NCBI GenBank assembly: GCA_964351365.1
Contig: CAYGNP010000018.1
Location: 1-55,966, forward strand
Direction of reading: 5' to 3'
Length of the DNA stretch: 55,966 nt
Source: UBA1672 sp964351365
Lineage (GTDB): Bacteria > Pseudomonadota > Alphaproteobacteria > Micavibrionales > Micavibrionaceae
The translations under genes were made by a program, and so were the position numbers. Shown piece after piece: positions 1 to 9,108 of this stretch. The notes below the pieces were generated by a model that saw only the letters and a list, made by a program, of their open reading frames with translations, was not told the origin of the DNA and searched no databases. The number at the start of each line of letters is the position of its first letter. Position 1 is the stretch's first letter.

Positions 1-450
1 CTCAAGGTGCGTCCATGATCGCACAAGCCGTGATTTTTGATACTCAAGCGCTGCCAGATCAACCTGCAAACGCCCCTCTTTCGTCTGCGCCCTCTCCCCG
101 AAAATTTCAAGGATCAAGCCCGTCCGGTCAATAATCTTGGCATTCCACTCTTTCTCTAAATTCCGCTGCTGCACCGGCGAGAGCGAGCAATTCACAATCA
201 CAACATCAGGCTCCAGAGCTTTAATCTCAAACGCGATATCCTCGCGCTGTCCCTTACTGAAAAAATGCCCTGCACTAATGCTGCTATACTTTAATGATTT
301 GGTTTCAAGCACATTGAGCGATATCGCAAGCGCAAGGCCAGTAACCTCTTCAATGACATCATCAAGGTCGCGATGCTGAAAAACAGACTTATCTATAGGA
401 TGAATAATAAACGCAGTTTCAGGCTCTTGATCCTGAACACCGATATGCAT
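1..450 (-). CDS. hflX: GTPase HflX, N-terminal part (cut by window edge)
   Basis: The first 150 codons of a ribosome-associated GTPase that splits or rescues stalled 70S ribosomes. The visible part is the N-terminal, nucleotide-binding-like domain. It ends in the family's signature run VDLAALEYQKSRLVRSWTHL, which comes just before the glycine-rich linker and the G domain; both lie outside the window. The ATG at 448-450 is the first one 22 bases after the hfq stop codon. No convincing Shine-Dalgarno sequence precedes it, so a slightly different start is possible. It follows hfq on the same strand, the classic hfq-hflX pair, and is probably cotranscribed with it. Confidence 0.9.
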   Translation of the reverse strand, partial: MHIGVQDQEPETAFIIHPIDKSVFQHRDLDDVIEEVTGLALAISLNVLETKSLKYSSISAGHFFSKGQREDIAFEIKALEPDVVIVNCSLSPVQQRNLEKEWNAKIIDRTGLILEIFGERAQTKEGRLQVDLAALEYQKSRLVRSWTHLE

Positions 451-472
451 TTTATGTTTTTTGCTCAGGGGC

Positions 473-733
473 TTATTCCTCAGCAGCCCCGGAATTATCG
501 TCTTCTTCCGTATCATTCAGGCTCAGCGGCCCACCAGGCATGATTGTAGAAATAGCATGCTTGTAGATCAACTGAACATGTGAATCACGGCGCAAAAGAA
601 GGCAAAAATTATCAAACCACGTCACAATTCCCTGAAGTTTGACACCGTTTACAAGAAAAACTGTGACAGATAATTTTTCTTTACGAATTTTGTTTAGAAA
701 AACATCTTGTACATTTTGAATTTTGTCGGCCAT
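473..733 (-). CDS. hfq: RNA chaperone Hfq
   Basis: An 86-residue Sm-like protein that forms a hexameric ring and helps small RNAs pair with mRNAs. The Sm1 region (residues about 10-50, with FLVNGVKLQG) and the Sm2 motif YKHAISTI (about 58-65) are intact. They are followed by an acidic tail rich in Asp and Glu (about 74-86), as is common outside the conserved core. An AGGGA ribosome-binding sequence lies about 8 bases before the ATG. The 85-base gap to the upstream phosphatase gene may hold its own promoter, but I see no clear consensus. hflX follows 22 bases downstream. Confidence 0.97.
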   Translation of the reverse strand: MADKIQNVQDVFLNKIRKEKLSVTVFLVNGVKLQGIVTWFDNFCLLLRRDSHVQLIYKHAISTIMPGGPLSLNDTEEDDNSGAAEE

Positions 734-818
734 ATGCGTCCCTAGTTCTTATTATTTTTTACATTTTATAGCTTTTTTATTCACTAAACACAAAAGCTTT
801 TCGTCATTCTTAGAGCAA

Positions 819-1475
819 TTATTGCAATTTGCAATCAAAAAACTCCCTTAACTGCAGATAATTCTCAAAACTAAAAAGGGGCTTATACTCCCTAATCAAA
901 TTCTCACTGCCCGGATCACCCTTCAAAAACAAAGCCGGACACCCTGCATCTTTGGCGCAGGCCAGATCATTTTCCGTATCACCAATATACCACACACTCT
1001 GTTTTTTATGCGAAACACCCGCTTTTTCAAGTGCAAACAAAAGAGGCGCGCCAGAAGGTTTATCCGCAGATGCCTCCCCTGCCCCAATCACAACCGTAAA
1101 TATATGCCCAATTTTCATATGCCGCAGCTCTTCTTGAATAAAGGCGGCCTTCTTATTACTCACAATCCCCATTTCAACACCGCTCTTATGCAAAAAATTC
1201 AAGACCTCTAAAGCGCCAGGTATAAGTTTTATTTTATGGGCGTTGTCAAATACATACGCTCCAAAAACCTCTTTCGCCTCCTCCGCCTTATCCTTATAGA
1301 TTGCCGGATACAAAACCTCCCTGGGTTTTCCAAAATACGTGCGGTATTCACCCGGCTTAAAGGCCTCAAAACCAAGTGTCACGAGGGTATGATTATGGGC
1401 ATCATTTAAAAACTCATAGCTGTCAGACAGCGTCCCGTCCCAATCCCAAAATACCGCATCCGGCAAACCTGTCAT
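819..1475 (-). CDS. HAD-family phosphatase, phosphoglycolate phosphatase-like
   Basis: A 218-residue haloacid dehalogenase superfamily hydrolase. Motif I is DWDGT at residues 11-15 (nucleophile D11, acid/base D13). Motif II is IVSNK near the middle, the conserved lysine is in ADKPSGAPL, and motif III is GDTENDLACAK. A helical cap follows motif I, as in the Gph/PGP subfamily. The substrate cannot be read from the sequence; phosphoglycolate is the nearest family guess. The start codon overlaps the murI stop as ATGA, so the two are probably translationally coupled. It lies between murI and hfq, where other alphaproteobacteria often have different genes. Confidence 0.85.
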   Translation of the reverse strand: MTGLPDAVFWDWDGTLSDSYEFLNDAHNHTLVTLGFEAFKPGEYRTYFGKPREVLYPAIYKDKAEEAKEVFGAYVFDNAHKIKLIPGALEVLNFLHKSGVEMGIVSNKKAAFIQEELRHMKIGHIFTVVIGAGEASADKPSGAPLLFALEKAGVSHKKQSVWYIGDTENDLACAKDAGCPALFLKGDPGSENLIREYKPLFSFENYLQLREFFDCKLQ

Positions 1476-2275
1476 GCTATAATCCTTTTCTCAATTATTA
1501 TCTCTTCACCATAAATTTGCTGCGCGGCGCTCTGATAGCTCGGCGTAATATCACTAACATAAAATAAACGCTCGCCTTTACGCGAAATTTTGTTTGAAAT
1601 TTCGGGATGGCGACGCAAATAATCTTCAAGTTTTAAAGGAATAATCTCATCTTGCGACAAGATCTGAATATTATCGCCCGCTATATGCCGCGCCTTATCC
1701 TTCAAAAAAGAATAATGTGTACACCCTAAAATCAGGCACTCTATATCCTCATCCAGTAAGGGCCTCATATAATGCTCTAAAACTGATAGCATCCATGGCT
1801 GCCCTTCGTTTTCAATTAATGGAACAAGCAAAGGCGCGCTTTGTTGAGCAATATGAACCCCCGGTTTAATTTTCTTAAGCTCCGCTGAATAGATATCCGA
1901 TTGTACCGTATGCGCCGTCGCTATAACACCAAGCCGGGTGGCCCCGCTATCAAGTGCAGATTCAAGAGTGGGAACAACCACCCCCAAAATTCGCCGATCA
2001 GCATAAGGGCTAGCGGGCAAGTATTTCTGCTGTAAGGGCCGCAAAGCCGTCGCGCTCACAGTATTACAAGCCACGACAATCAATTGACATCCCTGCTCAA
2101 ACAAAAACTCAACCGCGCGCACGCTATAATCATAAATCACGGCATCTGACCGGCTTCCATAGGGTAAATGCAGCGTATCACCAAAATAGACCGTATCAAG
2201 ATCAGGCATATGAGTATGAATAGCCTTTGCTATCAAAAGCCCCCCAAGCCCGGAATCAAAAATACCCAGTTTCAT
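1472..2275 (-). CDS. murI: glutamate racemase
   Basis: A cytoplasmic 267-residue enzyme that interconverts L- and D-glutamate to supply D-Glu for peptidoglycan. The N-terminal signature GIFDSGLGG (residues 4-12) is present. The two catalytic cysteines are C70 in VACNT and C185 in LGCTHY, at normal spacing. Length is normal for the family. The gene starts 3 bases after the trkA stop and overlaps the next gene by 4 bases, so it is part of a minus-strand operon running trkA-murI-HAD phosphatase-hfq. Confidence 0.96.
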   Translation of the reverse strand: MKLGIFDSGLGGLLIAKAIHTHMPDLDTVYFGDTLHLPYGSRSDAVIYDYSVRAVEFLFEQGCQLIVVACNTVSATALRPLQQKYLPASPYADRRILGVVVPTLESALDSGATRLGVIATAHTVQSDIYSAELKKIKPGVHIAQQSAPLLVPLIENEGQPWMLSVLEHYMRPLLDEDIECLILGCTHYSFLKDKARHIAGDNIQILSQDEIIPLKLEDYLRRHPEISNKISRKGERLFYVSDITPSYQSAAQQIYGEEIIIEKRIIA

Positions 2276-2278
2276 GCT

Positions 2279-3655
2279 TTACAAAAGATCCACTTGTACA
2301 GACAGCATTTTTTCAACCTGCCGTGCCTTATCCCGCGCTGATAAGATCATCAGATGATCATGCGGCAGAATTTCAAATTTATTGTCTGGGATAATAACCT
2401 GATCCCCGCGCACAACAGCCCCAACAGTAACGCGCGCCGGCAAATCCATATCCTCCAGATTTTTATTCGCAAACCGCGAAGATTCAGAAATTTCAACCTC
2501 AATTAACTCCGCCTGACCATCGCAAACATGGTTAACACCGCGTATCCGCCCCCGCCTTACATGCTGCATGACATTTGCAACAATAATTGATTTTGGCGAC
2601 ACCATTGTATCAATTCCAAGCGGCCCAACAAGCGGGTAGTAGGCGTTATTATTAACAAGCGTAATAACACGCTGACACCCATATTGCTTCGCCAGCAAAG
2701 AGCCAAGAATATTGCTCTCATCATCATTCATGAGCGCAATATAAGCCTCCGCACTCGCAACATTGGCCTCCTCCATTATCCCGCGCTCCAGAGTATTACC
2801 ATTCAAAATAATAATATTCTCCAGTTGCTCACTCAAATAAGTCGCGCGTGCATCGCTAAACTCAATCACCTTGATTTGAATACCTGAAACATGCTCCTGT
2901 ATACGCCGGATCAAGGATAGACCAATATTCCCCCCCCCTGAGATAATAATTTTGCGGGCCTCACGCTCCAAATGGCCAAAGGCCGCCATAACACGACGCA
3001 AATGTTTACTATCAACCAGAATATAGGCCTCATCCCCGACCTCTAACATATCCGTATCATCCGGAAAAATCGTCTTCGTCCCCCGCGTAATCGCAAGGAT
3101 ATTAAAGGATAAATCAGGAAATAAATTTCCAAGCTGCCCAAGCGGTGTATGTAATACTGGACAGTTCTCCATGCAAATCACGCCAATTAAATGCGCCTTC
3201 CCCTCCGCAAGCCGGATCGCTGCAGTGGTGCCGGGAATAGAAAGCCTTTGAAGAATATCTTCCGCAACCAGAATTTCAGGTGAAATTATAACATCGATGG
3301 GCATATGCGCCCGGCTGAATAAATTTGACCAGGAGGGATCAAGATAGCTCTGCCGGCGCACGCGTGCAATCTTCTTTGGTATCCCAAACAGCGAATGCCC
3401 AACCTGACACGCAACCATATTGACCTCGTCATTATCGCTCACGGCAATAATCAAATCACAATCATTCGCGCCTGCGTTGCTCAATGTATCAGGATCAGAC
3501 GGATGCCCCAAAATGGTCTTAATATCCATCGTATTTTGCATTTGGATTAAAACCTGCGCATTGGAATCAATCACTGTAACGTCGTTATCTTCCTTTGATA
3601 AAAACGCGGCAATACTAGACCCCACCTGATCTGCACCGCAAATTAACACTCTCAT
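2279..3655 (-). CDS. trkA: Trk potassium uptake regulatory protein TrkA
   Basis: A 458-residue cytoplasmic NAD-binding gating subunit of the Trk/Ktr potassium channel. It has the family layout RCK_N, RCK_C, RCK_N, RCK_C. The first Rossmann fold begins at residue 2 (RVLICGADQVG) and the second near residue 236 (KIIISGGGNIG). The first glycine motif reads GADQVG, where GAGQVG is usual. The gene lies directly downstream of ntrYX, the common alphaproteobacterial arrangement. No TrkH or TrkG channel gene is in the window. Confidence 0.95.
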   Translation of the reverse strand: MRVLICGADQVGSSIAAFLSKEDNDVTVIDSNAQVLIQMQNTMDIKTILGHPSDPDTLSNAGANDCDLIIAVSDNDEVNMVACQVGHSLFGIPKKIARVRRQSYLDPSWSNLFSRAHMPIDVIISPEILVAEDILQRLSIPGTTAAIRLAEGKAHLIGVICMENCPVLHTPLGQLGNLFPDLSFNILAITRGTKTIFPDDTDMLEVGDEAYILVDSKHLRRVMAAFGHLEREARKIIISGGGNIGLSLIRRIQEHVSGIQIKVIEFSDARATYLSEQLENIIILNGNTLERGIMEEANVASAEAYIALMNDDESNILGSLLAKQYGCQRVITLVNNNAYYPLVGPLGIDTMVSPKSIIVANVMQHVRRGRIRGVNHVCDGQAELIEVEISESSRFANKNLEDMDLPARVTVGAVVRGDQVIIPDNKFEILPHDHLMILSARDKARQVEKMLSVQVDLL

Positions 3656-3699
3656 ATTATATCTCTTATGTTGATTTTAAACACGCCCGGATGACCACT

Positions 3700-5058
3700 C
3701 TACACTGCTATATTTTGTTTATCATCAGAAAAAACATCCAAAGATTTCAATTTCCTGTGCAAAGCAGAGCGCTCCATGCCAATAAATTCTGCGGTTTTAG
3801 AAATATTACCACCGAATTTATTTACCTGCGCCAGCAGATAATAACGCTCAAAACTCTCCCGTGCCTCGCGTAAACTCATCCCCAGCATCCTGTCGGAAAT
3901 TGCCGCAAAGTCAGAAGGCTGAGCATTATTCCCCATCTTGTTTGCACCAAAATCTGGTGGCAGGTGCTCGATGCCAATCACCTCAATTTCCCCTGTATTG
4001 TGCATGATATTAACCCAGTCAAGCAAATTATACAGCTCGCGGAAATTCCCCGGCCAGCTATACGCTTGTAATTTGGCCAAAGCCAAATCAGACAGCTTTA
4101 AATTTGCATATTGCTTAACCAGCTCTGCAAGCTCATGCTTTCGTTGTTTCAAAGACGGCAAGACAACTGGAACAACATTCAACCGGTAATATAAATCTTT
4201 TCGAAAAGCCCCCGCCTTAATTTTTTCGTCAATATTCTGACTGGACGTTGCAATAATACGAACATTCGCAACCTGTTTTTGACTTGATCCCACCTTGCAA
4301 TAGGTTGAATCCTGCAAAAATGCAAGCAACTTGCCCTGCACATCCAGCGGCATGGCAAACACCTCATCCAGCAGCAAACTCCCACCATCACAGCTCTCCA
4401 AAGCCCCGCTTTTACCCTGAATACTTCCAAACAAATCCGCCTCTAGTGCCTCGGAAAATGGTGTCAGGCAATTAAGCGAAATAAAAGGCATATGCGCCCG
4501 GCCAGACTTTAAATGCACGTAATGTGCGGCAACACTTTTCCCTGTTCCTGCTGCACCTGTAATCATCAAACGGCTATTGGTTTTTGCGCTCTTATCAAGG
4601 ACATGACGCAACGCTTCGGGTAATTGCTCTGCATGACGATAAATGGCCTTCGCTCCGCTCTCCTTCAGGGCAATATTCTGCTTGATAAGATCAGCATTTT
4701 CCAACGCCCTTTTAATCATCAGCAACAAACGGTCACTCTTAAAAGGCTTTTCTATAAAATCATAAGCCCCAAGTTTAATCGCCGAAACCGCCGTTTCAAT
4801 AGTCCCATGTCCGCTAATCATTAAAAACGGAATGTTTGGGTGCTCTGCTTTAACCGTCTCCAGAATTTTAATCCCGTCATCCGGGCTCCCCTGAAGCCAG
4901 ATATCCTGAATAATCAAATCCGGTGTTTGCGCTGCAATAATCTCATAGGCCTGCTCACTCCCCGAAGCTGCGCGCGTACTATACCCCTCATCCTCCAATA
5001 TTCCTTGCATCAGCAAACGGATATCTTCCTCATCATCAATAATCAAAATGCTTGTCAT
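3700..5058 (-). CDS. ntrX: NtrX-type response regulator with AAA+ domain lacking the GAFTGA loop
   Basis: A 452-residue response regulator. The receiver domain (1-120) has the acidic pair D8/D9, the phosphoacceptor D52 and K104 in EKPFK. The AAA+ domain has Walker A GAAGTGKS (168-175) and Walker B LLLDEV (228-233). The C-terminal helix-turn-helix is at about 410-440 (GNISKTAEFIGMERSALHRK). The L1 loop, where sigma-54 activators carry GAFTGA, reads GSIQGKSGAL (211-220), so contact with sigma-54 is doubtful. The start codon abuts the ntrY stop (TAAATG), giving tight coupling with its kinase. NtrX regulators are linked to nitrogen use, respiration and envelope functions in alphaproteobacteria; the targets here are unknown. 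Confidence 0.93.
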   Translation of the reverse strand: MTSILIIDDEEDIRLLMQGILEDEGYSTRAASGSEQAYEIIAAQTPDLIIQDIWLQGSPDDGIKILETVKAEHPNIPFLMISGHGTIETAVSAIKLGAYDFIEKPFKSDRLLLMIKRALENADLIKQNIALKESGAKAIYRHAEQLPEALRHVLDKSAKTNSRLMITGAAGTGKSVAAHYVHLKSGRAHMPFISLNCLTPFSEALEADLFGSIQGKSGALESCDGGSLLLDEVFAMPLDVQGKLLAFLQDSTYCKVGSSQKQVANVRIIATSSQNIDEKIKAGAFRKDLYYRLNVVPVVLPSLKQRKHELAELVKQYANLKLSDLALAKLQAYSWPGNFRELYNLLDWVNIMHNTGEIEVIGIEHLPPDFGANKMGNNAQPSDFAAISDRMLGMSLREARESFERYYLLAQVNKFGGNISKTAEFIGMERSALHRKLKSLDVFSDDKQNIAV

Positions 5059-7353
5059 TTATGTTCGCTCCTGCACAGATGGAAAAACCAAAACCAGACA
5101 CGCCCCGCCAAGATCTCTCCATTGAGCCTTGCCCTTTAACCACTCCGGAGCCCCTAATATCAATCGCCCCTCATGATCATCCATAATTTTTTTCACAATC
5201 GCCAGGCCAAGCCCCGTTCCTTTTGCCTTGTAGGTAATATAAGGCTCAACCAAAGTCGCAAGATCCTCACCAGGTGGAAAACCGATGCCATTATCTGTAA
5301 TCGCAACAAACACATCATCCACGCCGTGTGTTCCAACAAAAAGATCAATTAAGCCGTTACGCTCAGCATCCGATTCAATCGACTCAACACTATTTTTAAG
5401 CAAATTATTAATGACCTGACGGATTTGCCGCGCGTCAAACTTCGTAATCACCTGATCATGCCCCTTAATTAAATTAAATTTAATCTTTGGATGCGCCTGC
5501 TTAAATAAAATAGCAGACTCTTCAACGTGCGCTGCCAGATTATCTTCATCCAATACGGCTTCAGGCATCCGCGCAAAAGATGAAAACTCATCAACCATAC
5601 GCCCAATGTCGCCAACATGCTTTATAATCGTATCCGTGCATTGCTCAAACGCTTCGGGGCTATTGGTAATATCCTTCAAATATTTGCGTTTCAATCGCTC
5701 CGCCGAGAGTTGTATTGGCGTTAGCGGGTTCTTGATCTCATGCGCAATTCGCCGCGCCACATCCGACCATGCCGCCTTGCGCTGCGCTGATTGTAACTCG
5801 GTGATGTCGTCAAATGTAATAATCAGGCCGCTTTCATTATCTTCTAAAATCTCGATTGAAATACGGAACAAAAACGTTCTCCGCGCACCATTAGAGTCAA
5901 TCACCGGAATCTGATCCTGCACCATTTTTTTGGGCCTTCGCGCTACCTTATCAAGCAAACCCTTAAGCTCCGGCAATATATCCAGAATATAAACGCCCGT
6001 TATCTGGGCAATGCTTTTCCCCAGAAGGTTAGCCGCGGAACTATTTGCAAGATTAATCATCCCATTATGGTCTACCCCAATAACCCCCGAAGACACACCC
6101 GTTAAAACGGTTTCGGTTAATCTGCGCCGCCGGTCAATTTGTCTGTTTGCCTCAACCAGCTCATCGCGCTGGCTTTCAATCTGGCTGGTCATGCGGTTAA
6201 ACGACAGAGCAAGATATTCAAACTCCTCCAGACGCTTGGATTCAGGAACACGTGAGCTTAAATCCCCTGCCCGCACCCGGTCCGCCGCATCAATGAGCTC
6301 ACCAATCGGATTGACAAGCTGACGCGCAAGCAACAAACCAGACCATATCGCCGCCAGCATAAGCAGCATAGCAACAACAACAAAAATCAACGTCACAGTG
6401 ACTTGCAAACCCGAATACCGCATCTGCAAATTATTATAATCCTCCGCCGCAAGCCGCGCAGATTGCAAATGGGATAAGACATTCGGGTCAACCATCCGCC
6501 CCACAAATAAATAGGCATTCGTGAAACTGTCAAGCCGCGCCAGCGCCCGCACCCGGTCTTGATTATCACTCATCATCAAAACCACATCACCCTCATCCGC
6601 GCGCCTGAAATCATACTCCGAAGGCACTTCATATTCCAAACTGAACGCCAAAGCCGACCGCGCCAGCACACGTCCATTTGGCTCAATCACAATCGCCTCA
6701 GATAAATTTCGGAAAAAAGATTGTGTATCCATAACCGCTGAAAATTTTTGCACATCAAGCAACAACCGGTCCCCCTGCCGGTCCAAATCATTCGCCATAG
6801 CCTGCGTATCGGCTTTAATAACCTCTTTGTGCTCCTCCAGATAGGCTTTTGCCACAGCCTGAGATTCATTGATGGCTGTTTGCACGCGCTGGCTAAACCA
6901 GGCCTGAACACCATAATGAAACAAAGATGCGGAAAAAATAGTCATAATGATCGTTGGCACCGCAACCAAAGAACAAAAAATATAAACAAGGCGTACATGA
7001 AGATGAGACCCTGCAATGCCTCGCTTCTTATTGCTCCAAACCTTTATAATCCGCCGCGCAATAAGCGTCATCAGCACAGTCAGGAAAATCAGATCGGCAT
7101 TCAGAAGCCAGATCACAACATCGGGATTATCTCCAAAAGGCGGCATCTCGCTCATCGCGGCATAGGTAACAAATCCACTCACCACCGCGGCGAAAACAAC
7201 AACAATCCCTAATTTCGTATGCCAGGACCGGTGTTTTAAATTAGAAAAAGCCATCCCTGAAAACACTTTTTTCAGCAAATTTTTATCGAAAAACCGCAAC
7301 GGTGTTTGTCTTGAAGGTGCTATATTATCAATGTTTTTTATGTGTATAGACAC
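5059..7353 (-). CDS. ntrY: membrane sensor histidine kinase NtrY
   Basis: A 764-residue inner-membrane sensor kinase, partner of NtrX. Hydrophobic segments lie at about 48-67, 79-100, 120-145 and 317-344, with an extracytoplasmic region between the third and fourth. A HAMP domain (about 345-400), a PAS domain (about 410-515), a HisKA domain with phosphoacceptor H538 in ARRIAHEIKNPLTP, and an HATPase domain with NNLLKNSVES (N box), DNGIGFP and GTGLGL boxes follow. All catalytic motifs look intact. The gene is divergent from ispDF. In many alphaproteobacteria dusB-ntrB-ntrC lies between those two; here it is absent. Confidence 0.95.
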   Translation of the reverse strand: MSIHIKNIDNIAPSRQTPLRFFDKNLLKKVFSGMAFSNLKHRSWHTKLGIVVVFAAVVSGFVTYAAMSEMPPFGDNPDVVIWLLNADLIFLTVLMTLIARRIIKVWSNKKRGIAGSHLHVRLVYIFCSLVAVPTIIMTIFSASLFHYGVQAWFSQRVQTAINESQAVAKAYLEEHKEVIKADTQAMANDLDRQGDRLLLDVQKFSAVMDTQSFFRNLSEAIVIEPNGRVLARSALAFSLEYEVPSEYDFRRADEGDVVLMMSDNQDRVRALARLDSFTNAYLFVGRMVDPNVLSHLQSARLAAEDYNNLQMRYSGLQVTVTLIFVVVAMLLMLAAIWSGLLLARQLVNPIGELIDAADRVRAGDLSSRVPESKRLEEFEYLALSFNRMTSQIESQRDELVEANRQIDRRRRLTETVLTGVSSGVIGVDHNGMINLANSSAANLLGKSIAQITGVYILDILPELKGLLDKVARRPKKMVQDQIPVIDSNGARRTFLFRISIEILEDNESGLIITFDDITELQSAQRKAAWSDVARRIAHEIKNPLTPIQLSAERLKRKYLKDITNSPEAFEQCTDTIIKHVGDIGRMVDEFSSFARMPEAVLDEDNLAAHVEESAILFKQAHPKIKFNLIKGHDQVITKFDARQIRQVINNLLKNSVESIESDAERNGLIDLFVGTHGVDDVFVAITDNGIGFPPGEDLATLVEPYITYKAKGTGLGLAIVKKIMDDHEGRLILGAPEWLKGKAQWRDLGGACLVLVFPSVQERT

Positions 7354-7389
7354 AAATCTTCCTGCTATATATAACCAGCGATGATCGCA

Positions 7390-7411
7390 AGTGTTGTATT
7401 TTTACAACGCT
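7390..7411 (+). other. hairpin in the ntrY-ispDF intergenic region
   Basis: A 9-pair stem (one G-U pair) with a TTTT loop. The left arm is AGTGTTGTA (7390-7398) and the right arm TACAACGCT (7403-7411), followed by TTT. It lies 40 bases before the ispDF start codon. It could be a weak terminator or attenuator in the ispDF leader or an operator for the divergent genes; the sequence does not decide this. Confidence 0.4.
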
Positions 7412-7450
7412 TTTCATTCAGACACAATAGCTTTAGAGAGAAGTCCAAAG

Positions 7451-8614
7451 ATGAAACCGTTTAATCTTATCATCGTGGCCGCAGGATCAGGCGAGCGTCT
7501 GGGCGCAAATGTTCCAAAACAATATTTAAAGATAAACAATAAAACCATTTTAAATCATACTCTTGATGCGTTTTTATCAATAAAAAAATTAAATAACATA
7601 GTGCTCGTGATTAACCCTTCTCATGCGCAATATTACGAAACCGCCGTCCAAGGTTATGATAATATTATCCTCTGTAATGGCGGCGCCACACGGCAACAAA
7701 GTGTCCATAACGCCCTGATGATGCTCTCAAGCCTCAAGCCAAACGATATCGTCCTCATCCACGATGCGGCGCGACCCTTTGTAACTCCCCATGATATTGA
7801 AACCCTGATGCAGGCCATGGAAAACCATGACGCTACGACCCTCGCCATCCCCATAGCCGACACACTGCGCTATGACAACATAAACAAAAGTCCCGATCGA
7901 AATAATCTCTGGGCCATTCAAACCCCTCAGGCCTTTAATTATAAAATCATCATGGACGCTCATAAAAATGCAAGTCAGACGAGCGAGCATACCGATGACA
8001 CATCCCTTGTTGCAGAAAACGGCGTAGATATAAAATTTGTTCCATGCGGGCGTCATAATTTCAAAATAACAACTAAACAGGATTTAACAATGGCCAAGGC
8101 CCTATTCGAAATTAACGATGAAACCCGCACAGGATCTGGCTTTGATGTGCATGCCTTTGATAATGAGAAACCCGCACAATCTGTACGTTTAGGTGGCATA
8201 GACATCCCCCATAACAACAAACTCAAGGGCCATTCTGATGCAGATGTTGCGCTGCACGCTCTTACAGACGCACTCCTCGGGGCAATTGGCGCAGGCGATA
8301 TCGGCCTGCATTTCCCGCCCAGTGATCAAACCTTCAAGGACATGGACAGCGCCGTTTTTTTAGCGCATGCTATGGCATTGTTGCAAAACAAAGGAGCTAA
8401 GCTCATCAATATTGACCTCACCATAATCTGCGAAGCCCCCAAAATTGGCCCCCATAGAGAAAAAATGACGGCACGCCTTGCTGAATTACTTGGCATCGAT
8501 CAAGCGCGCATAAACATAAAGGCAACAACAACCGAACAGCTTGGTTTCACCGGACGGCGTGAGGGCATCGCAGCTCAGGCTATCGCAACATTGAAAATAC
8601 CGCAGGAAAAATAA
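7451..8614 (+). CDS. ispDF: bifunctional IspD/IspF enzyme of the MEP pathway
   Basis: A 387-residue fusion of two steps of non-mevalonate isoprenoid synthesis. The IspD part (1 to about 224) is a CTP:2-C-methyl-D-erythritol 4-phosphate cytidylyltransferase with the nucleotide-binding motif AAGSGERLG (10-18) and DAARPF (105-110). The IspF part (about 225-387) makes 2-C-methyl-D-erythritol 2,4-cyclodiphosphate and has metal ligands D232, H234 and H261 in FDVHAF and GHSDADV. The fusion is typical of alphaproteobacteria. I chose the ATG at 7451, which follows GAGAGAAG at a good distance; an in-frame GTG at 7391 would add 20 residues unlike the family. dxr of the same pathway lies at 47.8 kb. Confidence 0.96.
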   Translation: MKPFNLIIVAAGSGERLGANVPKQYLKINNKTILNHTLDAFLSIKKLNNIVLVINPSHAQYYETAVQGYDNIILCNGGATRQQSVHNALMMLSSLKPNDIVLIHDAARPFVTPHDIETLMQAMENHDATTLAIPIADTLRYDNINKSPDRNNLWAIQTPQAFNYKIIMDAHKNASQTSEHTDDTSLVAENGVDIKFVPCGRHNFKITTKQDLTMAKALFEINDETRTGSGFDVHAFDNEKPAQSVRLGGIDIPHNNKLKGHSDADVALHALTDALLGAIGAGDIGLHFPPSDQTFKDMDSAVFLAHAMALLQNKGAKLINIDLTIICEAPKIGPHREKMTARLAELLGIDQARINIKATTTEQLGFTGRREGIAAQAIATLKIPQEK

Positions 8615-8616
8615 TA

Positions 8617-9108
8617 ATGCTTAAATTCAATAACCCCAAAAAACTTGATTTTAAACAACCCTATGTTTGGCTCGCCACTTGGTTCGGTTGCGGATTCCTT
8701 AGCCCCGCACCGGGCACATGGGGCAGTTTGGGCGCCCTCCCCGTGGGGATTTTATTAATCTGGCTTGGCGGCTTAAAACTCCTCTTACCTGCAATTATCA
8801 TAGTCTCCGTCTTGGGATATTGGGCTGCTGATAAATTCGACAAAGCCGCAGAGGAAGAGGACTCTAAAATGATTGTGATTGATGAGGTCGTTGGCATGTG
8901 GATGGCTCTAATAACTGCTGGCCTTGAGCCCGCCCTTATCATCACTGCTTTTTTGGCCTTCCGCTTTTTTGACATCCTCAAGCCCTACCCCATCAGCTTT
9001 CTGGATAAAAACATTAAAGGCCCAGTGGGCGTCATGGCCGATGATATGATGGCCGGCCTCTATGCGGCCCTTATTGTAATTATGGTAAAAGTTATACTGG
9101 GACTATGA
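8617..9108 (+). CDS. pgpA: phosphatidylglycerophosphatase A
   Basis: A 163-residue inner-membrane lipid phosphatase that converts phosphatidylglycerol phosphate to phosphatidylglycerol. Family motifs visible are the early GCGFLSPAPGTWGSL (about 24-38), IVIDEVVGMW (about 86-95) and FRFFDILKPYPI (about 116-127), with several hydrophobic segments. It starts 2 bases after the ispDF stop and overlaps cinA by 4 bases (ATGA), so the three plus-strand genes form one unit. Confidence 0.94.
   Translation: MLKFNNPKKLDFKQPYVWLATWFGCGFLSPAPGTWGSLGALPVGILLIWLGGLKLLLPAIIIVSVLGYWAADKFDKAAEEEDSKMIVIDEVVGMWMALITAGLEPALIITAFLAFRFFDILKPYPISFLDKNIKGPVGVMADDMMAGLYAALIVIMVKVILGL

Noticed and set aside
6748..7212. 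154-codon plus-strand open frame
   Set aside because: Antisense to the membrane and sensor region of ntrY; no recognisable domain.
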